This document shows positions 22,301 to 34,300 of a stretch of 64,000 nt of DNA, in pieces. Position numbers and translations under genes: made by a program. The notes under the pieces are model-generated. The model made no database searches. It was not told where the DNA came from and saw only the letters and a program-made list of their open reading frames with translations. The stretch's first letter is position 1. The number at the start of each line of letters is the position of its first letter. This stretch comes from Aurelia coerulea (lineage: Eukaryota > Cnidaria > Scyphozoa > Semaeostomeae > Ulmaridae): the NCBI GenBank assembly GCA_039566865.1, contig CM076954.1, forward strand, positions 8,688,001 to 8,752,000, written 5' to 3'.

Positions 22301-25300
22301 GGATAGGGTTACTCAAGTTACTTTTTGGGTTTAACATTTTGTTAAAGGTTATTTTTGGGTTACAGTAGTCATTTGGAAAATTTTGTTTTGGGTCAATTTT
22401 TATGCTGGAAATTATTGTTTTGCATTGATTTTTTGTTCCCCAGCCTTGAGCACCCATATTCTACTCATACCACCACAGCAGCAAAAATTGAGAGCAGCAA
22501 CTGAAGGGAGGGAAAGCGGACATGCTCGCATAAACATGTTTCGTGTTCCTTCATTATTACCGTCGATGAAAAAAATGCGAAGTGTGTGCATTGAGAGGCC
22601 TGAAAAAAGTGCTTTGCTCAGTTTCACTGCTTTGCAGTTACTTCTTCTTTGTTTGGACTAACAAGTAACCAAATTTGCATGTGGCCTCCAGGACGTCCTT
22701 TCCAACTCAATCCAGCCTTTCACTAGCTCATGAAAGAAGCACATCCATCCAGTATCAAAGCGCGTGTTGCGTTGTCCGCTTTAGGCCATACTTTTCCGTT
22801 TTTGAAAGCCGAAGCTGGACGGTCAGCCATTACGGCCTCGTTTTCGTTTTGCATTTCTTCGCTGTGTTGACGAATACAGGAATCTCTAACTTGATACAAA
22901 ACCATATATTTGAATACGAATGAAAGTAATTTTCATAGCCATTAAACTTTGGCATACAACAACAATATTTCCCACTACAAAAATAAATTCCACTACAAAA
23001 ATAAATTCCACTACAAATATTAATTCCACTGCGAAATAAATTCCACTGCAAAAATAAATTCCACTACAAAAATAAATTCCACTACAAATGTTAATTCCAT
23101 TTCAAAAATAAATTCCACGGCGAAATGAAATAGATTTCACTACAAAAATAGATTCCACTACAAAACTAAATTCCACTACAAAAATATATTCCACTACAAA
23201 AATAAATTCAGCCTCGTTTTAGCAGGCGGGATTTTGGCGGGAAGTTTAATTTTTGGCTTAGGCCTTTGCGAAACGTGGCATTGTGCGTTGCAGTCATGTC
23301 GGCAAGAAAGATACAATACTACCACAGCTGTGCATTTACAATATTCGAAGAGTTCAAATTTTGCCCCAGTTGTGGCTCCAAGTTAATAAGAAATGAGAAT
23401 ACGCCTTTAATTTCAGCCGCAGAGCCTCAGGAAAAAAATTAAGGCAATTCAGATGAAGATTCAGATGGCAGTTGCTGCTCATCTTTGCCAGGATTCACTG
23501 CATGTGGATCTATTCCTGCCATGAAAGGGGGACCACCAGCAGCCCTCAATTCTCTGTTTGGCTGGTGACTTTCCATAGTATCTGCAACCCGCCATATCCG
23601 CCATTTCCATATCCAAGATAGCTCAAAATGGAGTATTTGAAGCATCTGATTCGTTGAAATTTTGTCCAAGTGGCTTATTTCCTTAGGAAGAATCAAGAAG
23701 AAGAATGAAGAACACCATTTGTCTAAGGGCTTTCAGTACAAGAGCATTATCCAGATGCTCGGCAAGTCCAAGAAGAAGCATGGAATAAGGATGTGTGAGA
23801 GAACACGGCGTCTTCTGCAATATAAATTGAACAAAGAAACCGTATAGCATAGGAACTAGATGGACCAGGATGTCCGGGGGGGGGGTATCACAAAACCTGG
23901 CCTACGCTAAGAATGGAAGGTATGCAGATTCCACGACGCATTGTCGATTGTTGAAGGTGTTGTCAGGGAACTAGATCCAGAAGGGTGTGAGTTACGTCAA
24001 AGAAGACACTTGTGAAGAAGGAAATACAGAACCCATCAGGGACCAAGCTATATGTGGCATCTTGAGATAAAATTAAGCCCTTTGGATTCCCAATGTCATG
24101 GCTGTATTGATGGCTAGAGTCGGAAGTTAATGTGGCTCAAAGTTAATCAGCCCAACAAAAAACCAGAAATTCCAGGAGGCTTTTTCCTTGACTGTGTGCA
24201 AGAGTATGGTGGCATTCCAGTTAGAATAAGAAGTGATTGTGGAACTGAAAGCGGCATAATTTGCGAAATGCCGTTTTCGAGGAAATTCTGATGGCCCACA
24301 TCGATGGAAAGTCGCCAGCTAATCACTAATCAAAGAAATGAGAGCTGGTGGTCCTTTAATGGCAGGAATAAATCCACATGGAGTGAATCCTGGCAAAGAT
24401 GAGCGGCAACGACAGAGCGGAAACGATGCGCGCCTGCGCACTAATGTTGCCTAAATCGAACGATGGAAGGCAAAAACTCACGCCGTCGAAATTCTGATCG
24501 AGCAGTGAAAATGAAATGTTTTCGATCGTAAAATGCTTCTTTGCGGAAGTTTATAGAGGGAAAATATTGATTACATGGAACACATCTCGTTCAGTTTTCT
24601 TTCGTCTTTCTGTTAAAGGTAAAAACATTTATGTAAGCGGAATATATTTCTGTCAAAATAGCTCAATGAAATTGTAAGTGAAAGCTAGGACTGGCAATTT
24701 CTCAAGTGTCGCCCCTATGAAAGTCCCAAACATAAGGCCGTTTCTTAACACATAAGGGATTTTATGCTTTTAATCTAAGAGGTGGGGATGCCTCCACCAT
24801 ATATCAAGAGTTCTCGTGAATCCAAGGTTGTTCTTGCTCGCAACACCGAAAGAAAGTCGAGGTTTGATTAATTTCGAAAATTTTCAACGCCCTCGAAATT
24901 TCACAACAGTGTTGATTCACAGCAGGGACCTTATTTGGTGGAAATTGCTTGAAATCACTTACCAATGAATGAATTCTTGTTAAAACCAGTTGCAAAATTT
25001 GTGTATCCTCCAAATACAAGAATTTTAGTCACAAATTGACAATTATTTGCGATGGATACCGGCAATGTTTCAAATAAATCCAGAAGTCTTGCCTAAAATG
25101 GGCTCCTTCCATGTTTCTAGTCGCTGGAGATGCTTCAAGTCGTCACTGAAACTCGACTGACGCGTAAAAGATATACTCTGAGTATTTAAAAATCAAAGGC
25201 ATGCCTTTTCTAGAAAGAAATAAGCTTCTCCACAACTTCTTCTTGCCAAAACAATGCCAAAAAAGTTATAAAAATTTCGCAAGGAGAACATGCTATTTCT

Positions 25301-28300
25301 CTTACGCGACAGTGTATTCGAATTTCGAATAACAGAGGGGCAAATATAAAGTTTTACAAAGGTTTCATCATAATTTTGAAAAATATTTTTCAAAGAAGCC
25401 AAATAGACAAATATTTTCGAAATCCAAGATCAGGATGGAAATTGATTTTCATCCATACACGTATTTTTCAATTCTTTTGGTTCTGGTACCCAGGGAAATA
25501 AAACTTAAAATGGTTAAGACTACAACTGTAACTGAGGTGTCTTGGCAAGGGAAAAGATTATCATATTAATGTTTGTCAAATGCTTTCGATTCTTTAATTG
25601 TAACCGCCCGTGTTTCAGGCATATTTTTTCAGATTGTCTAAGCAAGTTTCTGCAACAAAAGGGCACGTACCAAAGCCTACTAAAAATTAACTGCGAGAAA
25701 GCTATTCATTTTACGCTAAAAACATTTTGTTCAAAATAGTGCCTAAAGTGCAAAAGAAATATTAGTTTGGCCGGAAAAATATAAAAGGTGTAAAAGGTCG
25801 TACAGCCAGGCAGACTTTCACTACTTTTTCGGGAAAACTTGAATGATCATTGGTAGAAAGTTTCTTGATTTTTTTTAATGTTTCCTAACTTTTTGAGTGG
25901 ATTCTTTCCCCTTCTGATCTTGACTTCTGTCTGTTATTTCAACTGCTATTTACTTGATTCATTTCGAAAATATTTGTCTATTTGGCTTCTTTGAAAAATA
26001 TTTTTCAAAATTATGATGAAACCTTTGTAAAACTTTATATTTGCCCCTCTGTTATTCGAAATTCGAATACACTGTCGCGTCAGAGAAATAGCATGTTCTC
26101 CTTGCGAAATTCTTATAACTTTTTTGGCATTGTTTTGGCAAGAAGAAGTTGTGGAGAAGCTTATTTCTTTCTAGAAAAGGCATGCCTTTGATTTTTAAAT
26201 ACTCAGAGTATATCTTTTACGCGTCAGTCGAGTTTCAGTGACGACTTGAAGCATCTCCAGCGACTAGAAACATGGAAGGAGCCCATTTTAGGCAAGACTT
26301 CTGGATTTATTTGAAACATTGCCGGTATCCATCGCAAATAATTGTCAATTTGTGACTAAAATTCTTGTATTTGGAGGATACACAAATTTTGCAACTGGTT
26401 TTAACAAGAATTCATTCATTGGTAAGTGATTTCAAGCAATTTCCACCAAATAAGGTCCCTGCTGTGAATCAACACTGTTGTGAAATTTCGAGGGCGTTGA
26501 AAATTTTCGAAATTAATCAAACCTCGACTTTCTTTCGGTGTTGCGAGCAAGAACAACCTTGGATTCACGAGAACTCTTGATATATGGTGGAGGCATCCCC
26601 ACCTCTTAGATTAAAAGCATAAAATCCCTTATGTGTTTAGAAACGGCCTTATGTTTGGGACTTTCATAGGGGCGACACTTGAGAAATTGCCAGTCCTAGC
26701 TTTCACTTACAATTTCATTGAGCTATTTTGACAGAAATATATTCCGCTTACATAAATGTTTTTACCTTTAACAGAAAGACGAAAGAAAACTGAACGAGAT
26801 GTGTTCCATGTAATCAATATTTTCCCTCTATAAACTTCCGCAAAGAAGCATTTTACGATTGAAAACATTTCATTTTCACTGCTCGATCAGAATTTCGAAG
26901 GCGTGAGTTTTTGCCTTCCATCGTTCGATTTAGGCAACATTAGTGCGCAGGCGCGCATCGTTTCCGCTCTGTCAGCGGCAACTGCTATCTAAATCTGCAT
27001 CTGGATTGCCGTCGATTTTTCCTGAGGCTCTGCGGTCGAAGTTAAAGGTGCATTCTCATTTCTTATTAACTTGGAGCCACAACTGGGGCAAAATTTGAAC
27101 TCTTCAGATATTGTAACTGCACAGCTGTGGCAGTAGTGTATCTTTCTCGCCGACATAACTGCACCGCACAATAGACATTTTAGCTATTCTGAAAGGAATC
27201 AGAATCGAACAACATTTTACTACATTTTGTAGAATTTTCGAATGTGTACAATAGTGATAGAAGCTCTTAAAGCCACTCGATCGAACGTCGCGTATCAAAA
27301 AGTATAAAAATATCGCTCGATCCAGGTTCTTTTGTAGAATAGCTAAAAGGTCTATTCCACGTTTCGCAAAGGCCTAAGCCAAAATACCGCCGGCCTGAAG
27401 TTCTCAAAACGAGGCTAAATTTATTTTTGTAGTGGAATATATCTTTGTAGTGGAATATATTTTTGTAGTGGAATATAGTTTTGTAGTGGAATTTATTTTT
27501 GTAGTGGAATTTATTTTTGCAGTGGAATTTATTTCGCAGTGGAATTAATATTTGTAGTGGAAGTTACTTTTGTAGTGGAATTTATTTTTGTAGTGGGAAA
27601 TATTGTTGTTGTTTGCCAAAGTTTAATGGCTAGGAAAATTACATTTATTCGTAATCAAATATATGGTTTTGTATCAAGTTAGAGATTCCTGTATTCGTTT
27701 CAAAATATTTGTAGTCGTTTCAAATTTTTTGTATTGCCTCTATGGGCCACCGTACATATTAGTAGATGACCGAACGGAATATGCCACTTCTGTGCAACCT
27801 GAGTGCAGGTCTAGTCAGGTGGTATTTCCTTTGGATCTATATTTGAATAATCCAGAAAAGCAAACCAGAGGGCAGCTACATGTTTACAGCACCCTCCTTG
27901 TCCAGCTTTACAGTTACATTTGGCTTCCATAACATCTCTACTCGGCTGAAGAAAATGAACATACACCGTATATGCCACATTCTTCACAGAATCATGCGCT
28001 TTTACCAAGAACAGCATATATCTTTGCCTTTACGCTTGGTTATACAAAGATGTGGCGAGCGTACCCCTCTTTCGACAGTCAATTACCCGTGTTTTCTATT
28101 CCGGTGTGCTTTTGATCCTGTTGATGTCTTTGGTAGAGTACTTGATCCTTCAATCGAATGTTGGTCAATGATAGTGTTGGTTATATTTGGGAGGTACTTG
28201 AGTGTTCTTATCCAGCTAGCCGTCCTTTTCGTTTTCGCTCACCGGCCTACTGTCAGATCTATCGTCTTCTTGCGACGTGATTTCTCCACATTCACTTCAT

Positions 28301-31300
28301 TCTTCACGCCTGTTGCCCGGGCAAGAGTTTTGAAAAACTAGAGCCATGATTTTCTTTGAGTATATGATTGATTGTATCCGTATTTTCCATGTTTTCAGGG
28401 CGAATGACAACGTAAACAATCGATGATTCTGACCTTTGCGTACTGAAAACAACACAGCTGATAGCAAACAGAGCCACGCGTGACCACAAGTCCCAGGATG
28501 CATTGCGCGCTGCGTCGTGTGTGACTAATTACGCATAAGGTTTATTAGTAAGCACGCTTTACAAGGTTTTACAGTGGACGCAAACCTTACACGGAATGAG
28601 CAATATCAAAATCTCAAAGGCAAAATTAAGAGTGCCCTTTCGTCCCTGCGGAAACTAAAGAACATACTATCGCAACCAAAATTGGATCAGGTGTACAAGG
28701 CACTGCCTGAGAGTCATCTGAGATACAGTGATGAACTTTGGGGCAGTCTGTCAAACACAAAGCTTGATCATCTTCAGCGTCTACAAACTACAGCATGATC
28801 GCTAATAGAAGGCTCTAGATTAAAGAATGGGTGGAGTTGCAACTGGCTCTCAGTCTCAAACTTAATAAAATTTGACAGGGCCGTGATGATCTACAAAATA
28901 ATAATAATCACGCAGGCCCGTAGGAGCGTTTTTCAGATTGGAGGGGCACTAATTCACACCGAAGGGGTAAAGTTTCCGGGGGTTCGGGGGCGAAGCCCCC
29001 GGGAGAATTTCTCGGTCAATGCCCTCTTTCATTTGGCAACACCCTTCTGTGCATTGCTGAAAGGGCATTTTATGATCGGAGGTCCTGGAGAAAAATAGGA
29101 AATTTACGAATCCAAATATATTTCAAACAGGTTAGCTAAACTCAAACTACGGTAGGATAAGAACACTTTGTCGAGAGCATTGCGTAAGATTTACTTGATA
29201 TTTGATTTACAAAAGTCATCACACAATTTTCATGGCGTCCTACGAAAGCCATGGCATGGCCAGAGTAAATTAAATGGGCGGAATTGAAATGAGGGGGTCT
29301 GGGGGAAGCCCCCAGGAAAATTTTTGGGGCCACACCCTTTACTTTGGCTTAGAATGCATCTGCCAATATCGTGCTTGCCATTAGCGACAAGGAATCTTTG
29401 ATAGCGTTGTGACAGTTCTCTTAAGAGTTGAAGCATGAGGAAAATTTTTGAAGAAACATCCTTTACTTTGGCTTAGAATGCATCTCCTGATTCCATATTT
29501 GCCAATGCTAAAATGGAAGATTTGACATTTCTTGGGAAATTCTTTCCCAGCTATACCCAGCTTTCTTCTCTTCGGTTTTCGAGGATCTCGAGGACCATGC
29601 CACTGCTCGTTAGTTTAGATATGATTATTGATTCTTGAAGTCTGGGTACTTTTCGCCTCTCTTGACGAAGTGCTTCTGATGTCAAAGGGGTTGAGCTTTC
29701 CAAAGTTAAATTTCCTTGCATTGGAATCTATGACGAATTCGTTTACGATGCTGACAAGGTTGAATTTATCAACTCTGTCGTTGTGCACATGTTTCACCAT
29801 CAGGTGGTTGAGGCAGTAGTTTGCTGTTGTTGAACCCTGTTGAACTTAGATAGGTCTTGACTCGCTTCAGTGCCAAGGGCCTGTCACTGATGATCAGTTT
29901 TCTATGTTATTATGAAGAATGAAAAAATCAACTTCTGGAAATTATTGGGAGGGGGGGCGGCCCGACCGGCCCCAATAGGTGCTACGGGCCTGAATCACGT
30001 CGCTCTAGTCTTTCATTTACTGCGTCAATGTCGATGTTACTCTCGGATGCTCTTTCCCCCAGACTGTCGATACGCTGTTCGTACTTCTCCATCAAAACAA
30101 TTTTAGCCTCTAGCATTTCAATCTTCAATCTCTGTTGATTAATGATATCCTTTAAATCGTTTATGTTATCTTTGGTTGCTAGACTAAGATAAGGCTCAAA
30201 TCCTTACTGGTTGCCAGAGCATGCGGAAATCATCCAATTTCATGCTTGTCGGCCAATGAGATCACCGCTTTCTAGCCCCTGGAGACAAAATCGGTCGTTT
30301 GAGGTAAATTTTCTAGTACCCTCACTAAAACTGAAATGGATGCTAAAATACTTCAGTTATTTGCAATTTTTTTTAATAAATCAGTTGTGGGAATGTCCGT
30401 CCAGAGTTGTTTACATGTTTAGGCACACAGCTTGTTTGGGGCCGGAGCTGCGTTCATTTTCCGGTCGAAGAATATTGACCTTCGTCGAAATATCTATAGA
30501 AATCGCTACAAATGGGATATACAGATAAGAATTTCAGCGATTATGCATACTGACCTGAGCAATAACCGAAACTCATTCACTGCTATCATATCTCAAAATT
30601 GGAGGCAATTTCTAACGATTTCTGGTAGAGACATCATTTGGGCCTAAGCTTGTCCTCGCTTAAAACTCATTCTATTGCACTTAAAAAGTAATGGTAAAAT
30701 TCTTGAGCTAGATAATGCGCTTACCCATGACTCAGACACCAGTTTGACTTCGTTTGCCTTCTTTAATTTGCCAAATTTTTGTAAGAAACAACCAGTTGTG
30801 GGCGAATTGCAAAAACTTTCCTCGGTCCATATTATCTCTACACAGATTCTCCGCTTCAAACAACAAACAGTGAACTTTTACATTGTATCATAAAAGTCTT
30901 GCATCACAGAACATTCCTTTTGAACGATTCCCTGCGCTTTAGCGAGGCACTCGTGAATTGTATTCACGCATTTCGTTCTTTTCGTTCTTATTTCAATCAA
31001 TGCAAAACATAAAAAGAACAAAACATTGTTTTGGGTTCGCTAAAAAAGATACCCGGTTTTGCTCTTTTGTTTGTTTGCATTGACTGATTGAACCAAATGC
31101 GTGAAAACAATTCACGAGTGCCTCGCTAAGGCGCATGGAATCGTTTTATAGGAATGTTTTGTGATGCAAGACTTTTATGATACTAAGTTCACTGTTTGTT
31201 GTTTGAAGCGGAGAACTGTGCAGATAAAAATATGGACCGAAGAAAGTTTTTGCAATTCACCCACAACTGGTCGTTTCTTATAAAAATTTGCTAATGTAAA

Positions 31301-34300
31301 AAAGGCAAACGAAGTCAAACTGGTGCCTGAGTCATGGGTAAGTGCATTATTCAGCTCTAGAATTTTACCATTACTTTTTAAGTGCAATGGAATGAGTTTT
31401 AAGCGAGGACAAGCTTAGGCCCAAATGATATCTCTGCCAGAAATCATTAGAAATTGCCTCCAACTTTGAGATATTATAGCAGTAAAGGAGTTTGGGTTAT
31501 TGCTGAGGTCAGTATGCATAATTGCTGAAATTCTTATCTGTATATCTCATTTGTAGCGATTTCTATAGATATTTCGACGAAGGTCAATATTCTTCGACCG
31601 GAAAATGAACGCAGCTCCGGCCCCAAACAAGCTATGTGCCTAAACATGTAAACAACTCTGGACGGACATCCCCACAACTGATTTATCAAAAAAAATTGCG
31701 AATAACTGAAGTATTCTAGCATCCATTTCAGTTTTAGTGAGGGTACTAGAAAATTTACCTCAAACGACCGATTTTGTCTCCAGGGGCTAGAAAGCGGTGA
31801 TCTCATTGGCTGACAAGCATGAAATTGGATGATTTCCGCATGCTCTGGCAACCAGTAAGGATTTGAGCCTTATCTTTGCTAGACTAGCCAATTTGCTGTC
31901 GAGAATTTCTGAAATAGCCGTAAGCATTTGCTGGTGGGAAGACTCTTCCGGTTCCTTTGTCTCTTCGGAAGGGCCTAGGCGTTCTTCGGTATGGCCTGTT
32001 CGTTCCTCGTTTGACTGCGCTTTCCTCTGCATTTTCTCTGCACGTCTCGTTAACATTTCCAAACAATCATTCCAAAATTACAGATAAGCTATTAATATGA
32101 CATCTCTATTTGTTTTCTGAATTAATTCAAGCACCATTGCCCCCACAGCAAGCGAAGTCTATCACAGCTGCGTGTGGCACGTCATCCTCCCGCCATGACA
32201 GACTCGAGCAAAAAAAAAACAAACTTTCCAACCATAAACTCTCTACACGTCGTTATAGCAACAAACTCGGTCATATTGGAGAAATATTTGAAACTAACAT
32301 GAACAAGAACGATTTTTATAAAAAAACTTACATTTTGAATATAATTAAGCCACACAATCTTCTCAAGTTAACGCGGAGCAAAAACACGTGTCTGTGGTGT
32401 ACGCCCGCCATCTTGGAAAAAAAGTCTTGAAAATCTTGATGCTTTGCAGTTCTGGTTGTGAATATGTTCACAGGGACGTTTTACGAAGATGTGCTAATGT
32501 GTAGCCTCAGAGCAATAGACTTAAACTTAATAAACTTAAAAGTATACGTCTCTGGCTTATATATTACAGATCAGGGTACAGAGAACCTGTGAACTCAAAG
32601 TTTTTTTCATTTTCAGGGGGAGGGAAATGTGCTCTGATGCAACTTAAAGCATATGATGGTACAGCAACTCTAATATTCTTCCCAATATAGCCATGGGCCC
32701 GTCTTACATACTGACCATAGGCTATGTGTCTGTATTTCTTATGTTGTGGATGTAAACATTTTCATATGTCTGTTTGTATGCGAGCCAAGCAACCTGTAGA
32801 ACCCATTGGTCTAGATAGACTGATCGAAAGCCAGGGTGTTCTGTGATGCACATAAACTCATTAGGGTTCTGCAGCAAAGTTGTATTTTTTTTGCAGTTTG
32901 ATTACTGTCTCATTTCACTCTCTGCAGCACAGTCATTCAACTTCTCTATCCATAATGTAGCAATTCTCACATAAGCGCCTTTGCGAAAGATGAACAATTA
33001 TGAAAATATTTGTATGTACATGATAAACCTAAGATGTAGAAAATTTTTTGGCACATCTTGATCTGGTTGTTGATAAATTCTAAAGTTTAAGTAAAAAGAT
33101 ACCATCATACCATCATACTGTCATACAGGGTTTGACTACATATTTGCTTGGTTTTAGGCTACAGTGTTAAGCAAGCAAGATATTATAACAAAGCGCCATT
33201 ACCAGTCCAGATTTTTAAGTCGGTGGTTTCCTTCGTCGTGCTGCTCCATTAACAAGTTCTCATGATCGAGTTCATTGGCCCCAAAACGTGACTTGAAATT
33301 GTAGGGATGTATCTGCCCAACATGATCTTCATCTACACTATCATCAGTGCTTGTTGATGTGCTGTCACTCTCAGATGAAATGTTATCGCTCTTCGATTGA
33401 TAGGATGATGACTCGCTAACTGCTCTCGATTCTGAGTTATGAGTTCTCTGTGTCACGTCACTCAGCAGGGAAAATGGCGGGAAAATTGCTTGCAATGACT
33501 TCTCGCGGAGGACCCTGCAACTGCCTACCGGGTGAGCCAGAAAAAGTTCCCACTTCCGACAGGCCAGGATAAATCATACATTTGATCAATTTCAAATATT
33601 TTTGATTTAATCTTTTGTCAATATCCTTTATCATTCTTGGTTATTTATCGTTGATTTTTCGTATGCCTCCTTATTGACATTCTTACAATTTCTTGAATTT
33701 TTTTGCCTGCGTACTGCCCAAAAAGATCGAAAAAAAGTGATCAAATCTTCTAACGACTAAACATGGCATAATAAAGAAAGTGCTCCTCGAAATGAAAAGG
33801 GAATTTGGAATGGATTAAATGTCACACGAGCGGTCTTTTAATGATTGCACAACATTAGTATCATTTTTATCAATACAAAGACTTTCAGTTTTTTATCACT
33901 TCTTTGAAATGATACTTGCTAGCTACTGTAGTTTGTGCCTGTAGGGAATAAGGTAGTAGGTCTTCACATCAAAAAGTCCTAAATCTACACGCTTGTTTTC
34001 TTTCACTTCCCTACATGCATAAACTACAGTAGCTAGCAAGTATCCTTTCAAAGAAATGGTGAAAAATTGAAAGTCTTGGTATTGCTAAAACTGATACTGA
34101 TTTTGTGTAATCATTAAATGACCGCTCGTGCGACATGATCCATTCCAAATTCCCTTGTCATTTCGAGGAGCACTTCCTTTATTCTGCAAAGTCCAGTCTT
34201 TTAATAGAAAACTTTATCACTGTTTTTCGATCTTTTTTGGCAGTCCGCAGGCAAAAAAATTTCAAGAAATCATAAATATATTGATAAGTAGGCATCTGAA

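Larger units (their letters stand above)
19782..28546. mobile_element. 8.8-kb imperfect palindromic element with zinc-ribbon, integrase and SWIM relics
   Basis: The outer ends are inverted copies: AATAGACCTTATGAGTAATT on the left against the inverse of ATTACGCATAAGGTTTATT on the right. GCAGCGCGCAATGCA and a GGGACTTGTGGTCA word continue both. Inverted similarity then runs in blocks to the centre: 19782-20399 with 27730-28546, 22870-23476 with 26990-27700, and 24402-25425 with 25960-26980. The central loop is about 535 bases. The innermost arms are nearly identical: one 71-residue frame (24804-25019 minus, 26365-26580 plus) is the same in both. The outer arms have diverged. The left arm carries two extra segments, a 9-bp-TSD element and an integrase block. 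No target-site duplication was found. Confidence 0.75.

Noticed and set aside
24804..26580. Paired identical 71-residue frames as a real duplicated gene
   Set aside because: They are mirror images in the arms of the large palindrome; identity follows from the arms, and no domain is visible.
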